A stretch of 51,210 nucleotides of DNA from an uncultured Prevotella sp. (GTDB lineage: Bacteria; Bacteroidota; Bacteroidia; Bacteroidales; Bacteroidaceae), in contig UQFS01000027.1 in assembly GCA_900540375.1 (NCBI GenBank), positions 1-51,210 on the forward strand. The letters run 5' to 3'. The notes under the pieces were generated by a model. That model was not told where the DNA came from. It made no database searches and saw only the letters and a program-made list of their open reading frames with translations. This document shows, one piece after another, positions 7,997-17,329 of this stretch (within the stretch, counting starts at the first letter, position 1; each line of letters begins with the position of its first letter). Position numbers and translations under genes: made by a program.

Positions 7997-9348
7997 TGAT
8001 GGGCTCTGCTAAGCAGAGGCGTACGGGACACAGCATTAATAGAGGCTAATGCTAAGGGACGGGAGGTTTCCTTGCCCCCCCTTATTTTTAGGAGTCGGGC
8101 GGCATCTTCCTTTGCTTTCCAGGCTCTCAGGGCGTTGAACCATTGTGCAGCGCTGTGGTAGCCGTGCACCTCTTTGTCACTGCAGAAAGAGATATGGTAG
8201 ACGAGATGCCCATCGGGGATAGAGACGACATAGCCATCGTCGTATTGGGTATGAACTGCTTTGAGGATGTTGGCTTGGGGAATGGAGATCGCCAGTCCCA
8301 CGGTCTCTTTCTGGTGTGAGAGAGTGTCCTTACCGGTGACGGGATAGTCGGTGCCCCAGTTGGCAAGCAGGCCATGGCTGTCGGTCCAGCTTTGTTGCCC
8401 CTTGATATGCGTAATGCCTATAAAATAAGGTGTGGTGCATATTTGGTTGCTGAGCTTGAAGCCTTTTGGTACAGACACTCTCACGTCTACTTCACAATCG
8501 CGATGCCCCGCGATCATTGTGTAGCGAGTGGTGAGTGTGCGAGGCTCTGCGTCGGGTATCGGTTTCCAGTTCAGATCCGTGATCTCTATGATGCTGCGGA
8601 GCGGTCCGTTAGCAACGATACGTTGGCGGCGGCTGTCGCAGTCGTCAAAGCCGACGGGCTGACGGCCGTCCCATCCATTGAGGGCTCCGACACCTACACC
8701 ATCTCTTACAGCAAGGACGTCGTCACCGTAGCCAGTGGCCAACTGGACCGAGTCAGGATAAAACTCAGTGTCTTGAAGTTCCAGCTGCCTTTTGCGTTTG
8801 CCATAGATGTCGACCGATTGTCGCGGACTGCAATAGAAGCGGTAGGCAGTGAGCTCACTCTCCAGTACGGCACCATGCTGGTGGATGACGGGGAAGGGAT
8901 TGGTTCCCCGCAGCGAAGCGAACTCACTCAGGTAGATGTCGTGCTTGTTCTTTGCCTTCACTTTGCTGTTGCGCAGAAGGATGTCGGCAAAAGTACGCTT
9001 AGCGTAGGTGTTGGGCATAGTCTTCCGCCACAGCGCTATAGTAACCTTGCTTTGTCCCTTTGCCTTGATGTCGGCGAGGAAGAACAGATGATCAGCTCCT
9101 CCGTCACCGTCCAAGTCGTCTATTTGCGAAGGTATCTCTTTGCCGTCTACAGTCACGCGGGCAGAGCGAAAGCCTTCTATACCGGGGATTTCCACGGGCG
9201 ACTGCTGCAAAATCGTGTTGCCAGGATTTTGCAGCGTCACAGTCATCGTTCTGTCCTGTCCGACTGCTTGTAGCGAGAACAGAAGAGAGCAGGAGAGCAC
9301 TATGCAGCCCATGAAAGCGTTAGAGAGAAAAGATCTCATATCAGTCAT
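7960..9348 (-). CDS. DUF4861 family secreted protein, last gene of the galacturonate operon
   Basis: The 462-residue protein has a signal peptide (hydrophobic core about residues 12-28, ending near LQAVGQ) and a long mixed beta-rich body. Motifs include IDDLDGDGGADHLFFLADI near residue 80, GHRDCEVDVRVSVPKG near residue 290, and a C-terminal HGYHSAAQWFNALRAWKAKEDA block. These agree with DUF4861, a family found in uronate and pectin loci without, to my knowledge, a settled activity. I chose the ATG at 9348, 8 nt after the uxaA stop; an ATG at 9339 is the alternative. The reading frame stays open farther upstream, but only over uxaA. A periplasmic role in processing galacturonate-containing sugars is inferred from operon membership. 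The last codons form one arm of the tRNA terminator. Confidence 0.75.
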   Translation of the reverse strand: MTDMRSFLSNAFMGCIVLSCSLLFSLQAVGQDRTMTVTLQNPGNTILQQSPVEIPGIEGFRSARVTVDGKEIPSQIDDLDGDGGADHLFFLADIKAKGQSKVTIALWRKTMPNTYAKRTFADILLRNSKVKAKNKHDIYLSEFASLRGTNPFPVIHQHGAVLESELTAYRFYCSPRQSVDIYGKRKRQLELQDTEFYPDSVQLATGYGDDVLAVRDGVGVGALNGWDGRQPVGFDDCDSRRQRIVANGPLRSIIEITDLNWKPIPDAEPRTLTTRYTMIAGHRDCEVDVRVSVPKGFKLSNQICTTPYFIGITHIKGQQSWTDSHGLLANWGTDYPVTGKDTLSHQKETVGLAISIPQANILKAVHTQYDDGYVVSIPDGHLVYHISFCSDKEVHGYHSAAQWFNALRAWKAKEDAARLLKIRGGKETSRPLALASINAVSRTPLLSRAHQNNKKGKATSVV

Positions 9349-9356
9349 TCTTATAT

Positions 9357-10856
9357 TTACAGCGTCACACCATTCTTGAAGATGGCAAAGCCATGGATTC
9401 CGTTGCGCTCTGCTTTTACCTTTTTGCCGCTGGCCACATCGAGGACGGTGTGGATGAAGTCGGGCAGGAGGTCTTCGATGCGCTTGTCTTCCACGATGCT
9501 GCCAGCGTTGAAGTCGATCCAGTTGCCTTTGCGCTGATAGAGTGAGGTGTTGGTAGAGACTTTCAATGTCGGCACGGCTGTAGCGAAGGGCGTGCCCCGG
9601 CCCGTTGTGAACAGCACGATATGGCATCCGGCTGCAGCCAAAGCTGTCGCGGCAACAAGGTCGTTGCCTGGGGCAGAGAGCAGATGAAGGCCGTGACCTT
9701 GCAGTCGCTCGCCATAGCCGAGGACACCATAGACAGGCGATGAGCCCGACTTCTGTGTGCATCCCAGTGCTTTCTCTTCCAATGTGGAGATGCCTCCGGC
9801 TTTGTTTCCCGGTGATGGGTTCTCGCCTACGGGCTGACCATGACTGAGGAAGTAGTGCTTGAAGTTGTTGATGAGATGCTTCGTATCGTCGAGCACCTGT
9901 TCGTTGATGCATCGCTGCATGAGCAAAGTCTCAGCGCCGAACATCTCGGGAACCTCAGTGAGCACCGTGGTACCCCCTTGTTCATTGCAGAGCCAGTCGC
10001 TGAAAGCACCAAGGAGTGGGTTGGCTGTGATACCGGAGAAGCCGTCGCTGCCGCCACACTTCAGTCCGATGCGCAGTTCAGAAGCAGGAATGGCCGTACG
10101 CTGATCGTTGCGCGCTTTGTCATAGAGGTCCATCAGCATCTCTGTGCCAGCTTCCACCTCGTTGCCTTCCACTTCCTGACAGACGAGCAGTTTGATGCGG
10201 TCATGGTCATAGTCACCGAGCAGTTTCACGAATTCATGCGGTTGGTTGTTCTCACATCCCAATCCCACGATGAGTACGCCACCGGCATTGGGATGAAGCA
10301 CCAGGTCGCGAAGGATATGTCGCGTGTTCTCGTTATCTTCACCGAGTTGTGAGCAGCCGTAGTTATGCGGAAAAGCTACGATGTCGTCAACACCGTCACC
10401 ATTACCCGTCTGCGCTTTTACCTCCTCCACGATATTCTGAGCGATGCCATTGACACAGCCTACTGTAGGGATCACCCACAGTTCGTTCCTCACGCCGACC
10501 AGTCCGTTGGAGCGGCGGTAACCTTGGAAGGTAGCATCGGGATGAGGCGTAGTCTTTGCCTGCGGCTGTAGATGGATGTTGTCGTAGTTCAGTTCTCCGC
10601 TAAGATTCGTCTTGATGTCGTGGTCGTCGAGCAGCGCTCCTTTCGCAATGTCGTGGATAGCATGACCGATAGGAAAGCCGTATTTCACGATCATCTCTCC
10701 CGTCTTGATGTCGTTGAGAGCGATCTTGTGTCCGGGCACCGCATCCGTAACCAGTTTGAGAGGTGCGCCGTCGATGTCAACGGTGTCACCGGCCTTCATG
10801 GGCTTGATGGCTACGGCGACATTGTCTGTAGGGTTGATTCTAATTGCTTGTTTCAT
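9357..10856 (-). CDS. uxaA: Altronate dehydratase
   Basis: The 499-residue enzyme dehydrates D-altronate to 2-keto-3-deoxygluconate (KDG). An N-terminal SAF domain (residues about 1-90, with KPMKAGDTVDIDG and GFPIGHAIHDIAKG) precedes the large catalytic UxaA domain (GVRNELWVIPTVGCVNGIAQ, FPHNYGCSQLGEDNENT, GLGCENNQPHEF, GLKCGGSDGFSGITANP). Conserved cysteines and histidines there hold the metal. The length is normal for UxaA. I start at the ATG 10856, which gives a 4-nt gap from uxaB, rather than a start nine codons upstream. It is translated in tandem with uxaB and the DUF4861 gene. All motifs look intact. Confidence 0.93.
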   Translation of the reverse strand: MKQAIRINPTDNVAVAIKPMKAGDTVDIDGAPLKLVTDAVPGHKIALNDIKTGEMIVKYGFPIGHAIHDIAKGALLDDHDIKTNLSGELNYDNIHLQPQAKTTPHPDATFQGYRRSNGLVGVRNELWVIPTVGCVNGIAQNIVEEVKAQTGNGDGVDDIVAFPHNYGCSQLGEDNENTRHILRDLVLHPNAGGVLIVGLGCENNQPHEFVKLLGDYDHDRIKLLVCQEVEGNEVEAGTEMLMDLYDKARNDQRTAIPASELRIGLKCGGSDGFSGITANPLLGAFSDWLCNEQGGTTVLTEVPEMFGAETLLMQRCINEQVLDDTKHLINNFKHYFLSHGQPVGENPSPGNKAGGISTLEEKALGCTQKSGSSPVYGVLGYGERLQGHGLHLLSAPGNDLVAATALAAAGCHIVLFTTGRGTPFATAVPTLKVSTNTSLYQRKGNWIDFNAGSIVEDKRIEDLLPDFIHTVLDVASGKKVKAERNGIHGFAIFKNGVTL

Positions 10857-10860
10857 CTTT

Positions 10861-12348
10861 TCACTTGTTGAGAACCGACTCAATGGCTTTTCTCATGCCC
10901 GACTCTTGAATCTGCTGGAGGTAGGAGGTCAGCAAGTCAGTCAGTCCTGGGATGTCATTGAGGTTACCTTGCTCTTTCCAAATCAGGTTCTGCGCGCCGA
11001 GCACGCCTTCAGCGATGGTATGGCAATCGGCCGAAGTCCACAGCTGCTGGAGCAGTTCAAGGATTGCCGGATCGTCGTTGGGTGCGATCGCCGTGCCGTC
11101 CTTCCGTGTGCCACCTTTATAATAGGTGGTGATGGCAGCGAGTCCGAGCACAATAGCTTTGGGCAGTTCTCCTTTCAATTCCGTGTAGCGCTTCAGCGCA
11201 GGCAGGTCACGCGTCTTGAACTTCGGGAAGCTGTTGAGCATGATGCTGGTCACCTGGTGGTCGATATAAGGATTCTTGAAGCGTTGCAGCACATCTTCGG
11301 CAAAGCGTGTGAGCTCGTCTTGCGGCAGTTCAAGTGTCGGCAACAGCTCGTTGAACATGACCTGATGGATGTATTTCCCCACGAGTTCATCGTTGCAAGC
11401 ATCTCTGACGATGTCGATGCCGGAGAGGAATGCTACCGGCGAGAGGACAGTGTGTGGACCATTGAGCAGTGTCGTCTTGCGCAGATGATAGGGTGCTTCG
11501 TTGTCGGTGAGCACTACGTTGAGTCCTGCTTTGCGTGCCGGCCATTCCTCATCGAGCCGTTCGATGGAGATGTTCTTGTCGTGTTCGATGACCCAAAGGT
11601 GGAAGATCTCGCCTTGCACCATCGCGGCGTCCTTGTAGCCGATACGCTGCCACAGTTGTTGTTCGTCATTTCGGGGATAACCGTTGACGATGCGGTCTAC
11701 GAGTGTGGTGCAGATTGGGCAGCAGCTTGCTACCCATTTGCGGAATCCCTCAGCGTCGTCGAGGTCTTCATGCCACAAGTCGATGTATTTGTTGATGCAA
11801 TCTCTGAGATGATGTCCATTGCCAAAGATCAGCTCACAGGGCAGGATGATGAGTCCCTTCTTGGCATCTCCGTTGAAACAAGTATAGCGGCGATAGAGCA
11901 GCTGCGTGAGTTTGGCGGGGTAGGAGGCTGGTGGTGTGTCGCTCAGCTTGCACGTGTCGTCGAAGGCGATACCGGCTTCGGTGGTGTTGGAGATGACAAA
12001 GCGCATCTCTGGTTGCTCGGCCAGCGCCATGAACGCGTCGTACTGTGTATAGGGATTCAGCGCGCGGCTGACGCTGCTGATTCGCTGGCAGGTGTTTACT
12101 TGCTCGTTGCCTTTCAGTCCGAGCAGGTTGACATGGTAGAGGCAGTCCTGTGCGCGCAGTGTCTCGATATGGTTACGCTCGCGTGGCTGTACGATGACGA
12201 CAGAACCATTGAAAGCCGTCTCGTCGTTCATCTCCTGGATCATCCAGTCCACAAATGCTCTGAGGAAGTTGCCCTCGCCAAACTGTATCACACGCTCCGG
12301 AGCCTCAGCTTTCGGTGCCGTGTGTCTGTTGAGAATGTTGTTAGTCAT
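10861..12348 (-). CDS. uxaB: Tagaturonate reductase (altronate oxidoreductase)
   Basis: The 495-residue NADH-dependent enzyme reduces D-tagaturonate to D-altronate, the second step of galacturonate breakdown. The N-terminal nucleotide-binding domain has VIQFGEGNFLRAFVDWMI near residue 20. The central part has the polyol-dehydrogenase signatures FVISNTTEAGI and ILPCELIFGNG. The C-terminal helical domain contains the KTRDLPALKRY region. I chose ATG 12348; an ATG five codons upstream is possible. It sits between exuT and uxaA with a 4-nt gap to uxaA, while an 89-nt gap with a hairpin separates it from exuT. UxaA next door supports UxaB over mannonate oxidoreductase UxuB. Confidence 0.92.
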   Translation of the reverse strand: MTNNILNRHTAPKAEAPERVIQFGEGNFLRAFVDWMIQEMNDETAFNGSVVIVQPRERNHIETLRAQDCLYHVNLLGLKGNEQVNTCQRISSVSRALNPYTQYDAFMALAEQPEMRFVISNTTEAGIAFDDTCKLSDTPPASYPAKLTQLLYRRYTCFNGDAKKGLIILPCELIFGNGHHLRDCINKYIDLWHEDLDDAEGFRKWVASCCPICTTLVDRIVNGYPRNDEQQLWQRIGYKDAAMVQGEIFHLWVIEHDKNISIERLDEEWPARKAGLNVVLTDNEAPYHLRKTTLLNGPHTVLSPVAFLSGIDIVRDACNDELVGKYIHQVMFNELLPTLELPQDELTRFAEDVLQRFKNPYIDHQVTSIMLNSFPKFKTRDLPALKRYTELKGELPKAIVLGLAAITTYYKGGTRKDGTAIAPNDDPAILELLQQLWTSADCHTIAEGVLGAQNLIWKEQGNLNDIPGLTDLLTSYLQQIQESGMRKAIESVLNK

Positions 12349-12382
12349 AGATTCGGTATACAAATAAGGTGTAGTAAAATTG

Positions 12383-12409
12383 GAACCACCTATATATATA
12401 AGGTGGTCC
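12383..12409. repeat. Stem-loop between exuT and uxaB
   Basis: A perfect 7-bp stem (12385-12391 with 12401-12407) has a 9-nt alternating AT loop and flanking GG/CC that could extend it. There is no T-run. It may be a processing or stability element within the operon mRNA. Confidence 0.5.
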
Positions 12410-12437
12410 TAAGTGTACTATATATAATAAGGAGTTG

Positions 12438-13895
12438 TTATGGTACGATCTTTTTGTATCTTGGTACGAGTGCCTTCATGATCGACCAAGCGATGAGATA
12501 GGCCACGGCACAGATACAGAACACGATCATGTATCCGGCAGGCTTGCCTTCAAAGCCCAGGAAGGAGAATGAGCTACCGGCTTTCTCGGCATAGTCGAAG
12601 AGAATACCGGAGCCCTGATTGATCATGTAAGAGCCGATACCACCGGCCATCGTACCCACACCCGTGATCGTAGCGACCGTCGATTTGGGGAACATGTCGC
12701 CGATGGTAGAGTAGAGGTTAGCCGACCAAGCCTGGTGTCCGGCACCGGCGATGCCGATGATGACAGCCGGGAAGATAGCACCATACTGTCCGAGTGGCTG
12801 AGCCAGCAGAGCCGTCAGCGGCATGAAGGCAAAGATGAGCATGGCCAGCATACGTCCGGCATAAGGATTCATTCCACGTTTCTCCACAAACAGCTTAGGC
12901 AGATAGCCACCGAAGATAGAGATCACCGTGACGATGAAATACAGGATGAAGATGAGCGTAGCACCCTCTTTCGAAGCCGAAGGATAGTGATAGACATCAC
13001 TGAAGTAAGCGGGAGCCCAGAAAAGGTAGAACCACCACACGCCGTCTGTGAAGAACTTACCGGCGATAAACTCCCATGTCTGCCGATAGGTGAGACACTT
13101 GAGCAGAGGGATCGTCTTCTCTGTTTTCTCGTCAGCTTTAGCTTCGTTAGTCTCTTTCTCATCGTCCTGATGGATATAGGCAAGCTCAGCCGCATTGACA
13201 TGTTTGGACTTCTCAGGCTTGTCGTACCATTCCAACCAGAAGAACACCCAGACGAAACCGAGTGCACCGATGATGATGAAGGCACTCTCCCATCCCCATG
13301 CTTTGGCAATGAACGGGATAGTAGCCGGAGCAGCCAGTGCGCCTACCGAGGCACCACTATTGAAGATTGCAGTGGAGAGGGCGCGGTCCTTCTTCGGGAA
13401 ATATTCAGCCGTCACCTTGATGGCTGAGGGGAAGTTGCCTGACTCACCAATGGCCAGGATCATGCGGCAGCCCAAGAAGAGATATACAGAGATGGTAGAG
13501 ATAGAGAGCGCCAATGCCGAACCTTGCTTCACGGCATGGAGCGCCTCCACACTGTCCAGTCCCTCGATCTCCATCGTCAGCCATCCGCATCCTGCATGAA
13601 GGCAGGCACCTGTAGACCAGATGATGATGGCGAGCAGATAGCCTTTCTTCGTACCCAGGCGGTCAATGGCCGTACCCGCGAAGAGGCTCACCGCTGCGTA
13701 GAACAGCGAGAACCATCCCGTGATCATACCATAGTCGGTATCGGTCCAGTGAAACTCCGGGGCGATGAAGTCCTTCCATGTCAGCGAGAGCACTTGACGG
13801 TCGAGATAGTTGACCGTGGTGGCGACGAAGAGGAGAGCACAGAGGTACCATCTCCAGTTCGTCTTTACATCGTTTTTGATAGTTCCTCCGTTCAT
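12438..13895 (-). CDS. exuT: MFS hexuronate/galacturonate transporter
   Basis: The 485-residue protein has 12 predicted membrane segments. It begins with the anion:cation symporter family signature NYLDRQVLSLTWKDF near residue 28, followed by DYGMITGWFSLFYA and the loop 2-3 motif AGTAIDRLGTKKG. It carries an uninterrupted run of MFS helices and a charged central loop near residues 225-250. It would import galacturonate with protons through the inner membrane, feeding UxaC. Its start overlaps the kdgA stop by 4 nt (ATGA), which implies translational coupling. The substrate is inferred from the operon; glucuronate would also be possible. Confidence 0.88.
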   Translation of the reverse strand: MNGGTIKNDVKTNWRWYLCALLFVATTVNYLDRQVLSLTWKDFIAPEFHWTDTDYGMITGWFSLFYAAVSLFAGTAIDRLGTKKGYLLAIIIWSTGACLHAGCGWLTMEIEGLDSVEALHAVKQGSALALSISTISVYLFLGCRMILAIGESGNFPSAIKVTAEYFPKKDRALSTAIFNSGASVGALAAPATIPFIAKAWGWESAFIIIGALGFVWVFFWLEWYDKPEKSKHVNAAELAYIHQDDEKETNEAKADEKTEKTIPLLKCLTYRQTWEFIAGKFFTDGVWWFYLFWAPAYFSDVYHYPSASKEGATLIFILYFIVTVISIFGGYLPKLFVEKRGMNPYAGRMLAMLIFAFMPLTALLAQPLGQYGAIFPAVIIGIAGAGHQAWSANLYSTIGDMFPKSTVATITGVGTMAGGIGSYMINQGSGILFDYAEKAGSSFSFLGFEGKPAGYMIVFCICAVAYLIAWSIMKALVPRYKKIVP

Positions 13896-14569
13896 GCGCG
13901 TTGCTTTTTAGCATTCTGAATAATTTCGATGCACTGCTTGCAGAGTTCTGTGATGGCGCTCCAGTCACCTTTGGCCACAACCTCTTTGGGGAAGAGTTTC
14001 GAACCCATGCCCACGCAGTAGGCACCGGCCTTGATCCATCCTTCGAGGTTCTCCTGTGTAGGAGCCACGCCGCCAGTGACCATGATCTTCGACCAGGGGC
14101 AGGGAGCCATGAGATCTTTGATGAAGCGTGGGCCATAGACATCGCCGGGGAACACCTTGGTCAGGTCGGCACCGAGTTCCTGAGCCTTGCCGATCTCGCT
14201 GACTGTGCCGCAGCCCGGGCAATAGGGAACGAGACGACGGTTGCATACTGGTGCCACGTCAGGGTTGAAGAGTGGACCTACGATGAAGTTTGCACCGAGC
14301 TGGATATACAGCGCAGCAGTAGGAGCGTCGACAACAGTACCGGCACCCAAGGCCAGCTCAGGGCATTCCTTGTCGGCCCATTTCACCAGTTCGCCGAATA
14401 CCTCGTGGGCGAAGTCTCCACGGTTGGTGAATTCGAAGGCGCGCACGCCACCTTCGTAGCAGGCCTTGATCACTTTCTTGGCGACTTCCACGTCAGCATT
14501 ATAGTAAACGGGCACCATACCGGTAGCCCCGATTTTCTGAAGAACTTGTATTTTGTCAAATTTAGCCAT
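13892..14569 (-). CDS. kdgA: KDPG aldolase (2-keto-3-deoxy-6-phosphogluconate aldolase)
   Basis: The 225-residue TIM-barrel enzyme splits KDPG into pyruvate and glyceraldehyde-3-phosphate. The class I catalytic residues are visible: Glu46 and Arg50 in FEFTNRG, and the Schiff-base Lys138 in TKVFPGDVYG. Phosphate-binding LGAGTVV (about residue 75) and the TGGV loop near residue 165 are present. The length fits the Eda family. The stop overlaps the exuT start. A stem-loop lies in the 93-nt gap from kdgK. Confidence 0.93.
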   Translation of the reverse strand: MAKFDKIQVLQKIGATGMVPVYYNADVEVAKKVIKACYEGGVRAFEFTNRGDFAHEVFGELVKWADKECPELALGAGTVVDAPTAALYIQLGANFIVGPLFNPDVAPVCNRRLVPYCPGCGTVSEIGKAQELGADLTKVFPGDVYGPRFIKDLMAPCPWSKIMVTGGVAPTQENLEGWIKAGAYCVGMGSKLFPKEVVAKGDWSAITELCKQCIEIIQNAKKQRA

Positions 14570-14606
14570 GATTGTAGTAGTGTTATTGGTTGATTGAAAT
14601 GATAGA

Positions 14607-14650
14607 AAGCCATCGGGCGGTCAAACAGAGTTTTGTCCGTCCGGTGGCTT
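14607..14650. repeat. Stem-loop between kdgK and kdgA
   Basis: A 14-bp stem with two G-U pairs joins 14607-14620 to 14637-14650. The long T-runs flank it on the plus-strand side, so it is not a classical terminator for the minus-strand operon. It could act as an mRNA processing or differential-stability element. Confidence 0.55.
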
Positions 14651-14662
14651 ATTTTTTGTTTT

Positions 14663-15685
14663 TTATCTCTGGACTCTGCCGTTGGCGTTGCCTGCGGCGA
14701 GGCTTTCCACTTCTTCTTTCGATACGAGGTTGAAGTCGCCGTTGATGGTATGCTTCAGTGCTGATGCTGCGGCGGCAAACTCCAGTGCCTCACCCTGAGT
14801 AGGCTTGGTGAGCAGTCCGTGGATGAGTCCGCCTGCGAAGGAGTCACCACCACCTACGCGGTCGATGATCGGCTCAATGTCGTAGTGACGGCTCTCGTAG
14901 AATTCCTCACCATTATAGATGAGCGCTTTCCAACCGTTGTGCGTAGCGGAGTAAGACTCACGCAGGGTTGAGACGACATATTTAAATCCGAAGGTCTTTG
15001 CCATTTGCTCGAAGATCTTATGGTATCCGGCAGCGTCGGTCTTACCACCTTCAATGTCAGCGTCTGGTTTGAATCCCAGGCAGAGCATAGCATCCTCCTC
15101 ATTGCCGATGCACACGTCGACGTACTGCATGAGCGGGCGCATGATGGAGATCGCCTTCTCCGACGTCCACAGCTTCTTGCGGAAGTTGAGGTCTACCGAC
15201 ACGGTCACGCCGTGGCGCTTGGCAGCCTCGCAGGCAGCCTTTACGATAGCGGCGGCGTTGTCGCTGATAGCCGGTGTGATGCCCGACCAGTGGAACCACT
15301 GAGCGCCTTCAAAGATCTCGTCGAAGTCAAACTCTTCAGGTCGTGCCTCAGCAATGGCAGAGTGCGCGCGGTCGTAGATGACCTTGCTGGGTCGCATGGA
15401 AGCACCCGTCTCAGCGTAGTAGATGCCGACGCGATCACCACCACGCACGATGTGGCTTGTGCCGACACCATAGCGGCGCATGGCGTTGAGGGCCAGCTGT
15501 CCGATCTCGTGTTTCGGGAGTTTGGTGACGAAGTCGGCATCGTGCCCGTAGTTGGCGAGGCTGATGGCTACGTTGGCCTCACCTCCGCCCGGAATCACGC
15601 GGAAGTGATCACTTTGTATGAATCGGTCGTTGCCCTCTGGAGACAGGCGCAGCATGAGCTCGCCCAATGTTACTATTTTTGCCAT
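14663..15685 (-). CDS. kdgK: 2-keto-3-deoxygluconate kinase (PfkB family)
   Basis: The 340-residue ribokinase-fold enzyme phosphorylates KDG to KDPG. The N-terminal substrate motif (IPGGGEANVAISLANYG, about residue 32) and the C-terminal PfkB signature DRVGGGDSFAGGLIHG, with the catalytic Asp of GGGDSF near residue 279, are intact. The block FHWSGITPA and the NEEDAMLCLG region fit KdgK. It follows uxaC by 86 nt and precedes kdgA by 93 nt. It is a second-half pathway gene placed early in the operon. Confidence 0.92.
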   Translation of the reverse strand: MAKIVTLGELMLRLSPEGNDRFIQSDHFRVIPGGGEANVAISLANYGHDADFVTKLPKHEIGQLALNAMRRYGVGTSHIVRGGDRVGIYYAETGASMRPSKVIYDRAHSAIAEARPEEFDFDEIFEGAQWFHWSGITPAISDNAAAIVKAACEAAKRHGVTVSVDLNFRKKLWTSEKAISIMRPLMQYVDVCIGNEEDAMLCLGFKPDADIEGGKTDAAGYHKIFEQMAKTFGFKYVVSTLRESYSATHNGWKALIYNGEEFYESRHYDIEPIIDRVGGGDSFAGGLIHGLLTKPTQGEALEFAAAASALKHTINGDFNLVSKEEVESLAAGNANGRVQR

Positions 15686-15771
15686 ATTCTTATAACTATT
15701 AATAATTGCTATTATAATATTACGAACACAAAGAAGTGATTACGCAAGCGGAGACAGCGGTGTGTCTGCAC

Positions 15772-17187
15772 TTAAAAATTAAAGAAGTTCTTTGCGTTGT
15801 AGTAGCAGATGTCCTCTACCATCTGGTTGACACGCTTCTCCTCATAGCCGTCGTAAGGAACCTCGCCGTTCTCGATGTCGTTGCCGATGAGATTGCAGAG
15901 GGTGCGACGGAAGTATTCGTGACGGGGGTAGGAGAGGAAGGAGCGAGAGTCGGTGAGCATACCGACGAAGCGACTCAGCAGTCCCAGCAGTGACAGCGCG
16001 TTGAGTTGTTTGGTCATGCCGTCCTTCTGGTCAAGGAACCACCATCCCGATCCCCACTGAATCTTACCGGGCATAGAGCCGTCCTGGAAGTTTCCGAGCA
16101 TCGTAGCCATCACCTCGTTGGCTGCCGGATTGAGGTTGTAGAGTATCGTCTTTGTCAGATGTCCCTCCAAATCGAGTCGGTTGAGGAAGGCCGAGCAACT
16201 CTTTGCCGTGTTGAACTCACCGATCGAGTCGAAGCCCGTGTCGGGTCCCAGCTGGCGGAACATGCGCGTGTTGTTGTTGCGGATGGCACCATAGTGGTAT
16301 TGCTGTGCCCATCCGGCCTGGTAGTCTTGTACGGCGAAGACATAGAGCATGGCACTCTTGAACTTCAGCACCTCTTCGTGTGTGAGTTCCTTGCCGGCGT
16401 AAACCTTGTCAAAGATGTCGTTGATCTCCTTGTCGGTGTATTTTTCGGCGTAGAACTCCTCGATGCCGTGGTCGGAGAGGCGGCACCCCATGGTGTTGAA
16501 GAAATCGTGGCGCTGTTGCAAAGCGTCTACGTAGTCCTGGAAGTTGCTGATGTTCTTTCCCGAAACGGCAGAGAGCTTCTCGACATATTCGCGGAAGTCC
16601 TTAGCATTCTCCGGTGCCATGGCTTTGTCTGGTCTCCATGCCGGGAGCATGCGTGTCTTGAGCTGGCTTTTTGCCACGACAGCATGATAGTGGAGGTCAT
16701 CGGTAGGATCATCGGTGGTGCACACCGTATCCACATTATATTTATTGAGCAGTCCCCACGGTGTGAGAGAAGGATCGTTGGCGAGTTTGTCGTTGCATTC
16801 GTCAAAGATCTCGCGGGCAGTCTCTGGATTGAGGCGCTTGTTGATGCCGAAGGCCGTCTTCAACTCCAGGTGAGTCCAGTGGTAGAGCGGATTGCGGAAC
16901 GTATAGGGCACCGTCTCCGCCCACTTCTCAAACTTTTCCCAGTCGCTGGTGTCTTTACCAGTGCAATATTTCTCTGGTATGCCATTGCTGCGCATTGCGC
17001 GCCACTTATAGTGGTCACCTCCGAGCCACACCTCCGTGATCGAGCGGAAACGCTTGTTCTCGGCGACTTGCTGAGGAACGAGATGACAGTGATAATCGAT
17101 GATGGGCATCTTGGCAGCATGCTCGTGATAGAGTTTTTGCGCGGTTTCTGTCTGCAGCAGAAAGTTCTCATCCATGAATTGTTTCAT
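15772..17187 (-). CDS. uxaC: Glucuronate/galacturonate isomerase
   Basis: The 471-residue enzyme converts D-galacturonate to D-tagaturonate (and D-glucuronate to fructuronate), the first step of the pathway. It belongs to the amidohydrolase-like UxaC family. The metal-site motif PIIDYHCHL is at about residue 29, VCTTDDPTDDLHYH near residue 178, and AWRPDKAM follows. The C-terminal FVGMLTDSRSFLSYPRHEYFRRTLC block is complete. It is the first gene of the operon, 25 nt downstream of the start site predicted from the -7 element at 17217. Confidence 0.95.
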   Translation of the reverse strand: MKQFMDENFLLQTETAQKLYHEHAAKMPIIDYHCHLVPQQVAENKRFRSITEVWLGGDHYKWRAMRSNGIPEKYCTGKDTSDWEKFEKWAETVPYTFRNPLYHWTHLELKTAFGINKRLNPETAREIFDECNDKLANDPSLTPWGLLNKYNVDTVCTTDDPTDDLHYHAVVAKSQLKTRMLPAWRPDKAMAPENAKDFREYVEKLSAVSGKNISNFQDYVDALQQRHDFFNTMGCRLSDHGIEEFYAEKYTDKEINDIFDKVYAGKELTHEEVLKFKSAMLYVFAVQDYQAGWAQQYHYGAIRNNNTRMFRQLGPDTGFDSIGEFNTAKSCSAFLNRLDLEGHLTKTILYNLNPAANEVMATMLGNFQDGSMPGKIQWGSGWWFLDQKDGMTKQLNALSLLGLLSRFVGMLTDSRSFLSYPRHEYFRRTLCNLIGNDIENGEVPYDGYEEKRVNQMVEDICYYNAKNFFNF

Positions 17188-17216
17188 TTGCTTTTTGAGA
17201 TTGGTTTATGTTTTTG

Positions 17217-17224
17217 CAAAGATA
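17217..17224 (-). promoter_or_regulatory. -7 promoter element of the uxaC operon
   Basis: TATCTTTG on the minus strand perfectly matches TAnnTTTG and lies 30 nt before the uxaC ATG. It is divergent from the regulator promoter 113 nt away, so the region between is the likely operator. Confidence 0.65.
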
Positions 17225-17329
17225 ATAAATAGTTTCCGAATTGTGGGTGGGATTTTTGTTCAGAATGGTATAAAATCGTTCGAAATCCACTTTTCATCGT
17301 ATTCTTTATGCCAATAAGTGGAAATTTAT

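Noticed and set aside
9349..9912. N-terminal 188-codon extension of the DUF4861 frame
   Set aside because: It overlaps uxaA entirely and lacks protein-like sequence, while the ATG at 9348 is followed by a clear signal peptide.
10705..12501. Plus-strand open frame of 598 codons across uxaA and uxaB
   Set aside because: It is antisense to two intact enzymes and lacks a plausible domain or promoter. GC-rich codon structure of the genes keeps it open.
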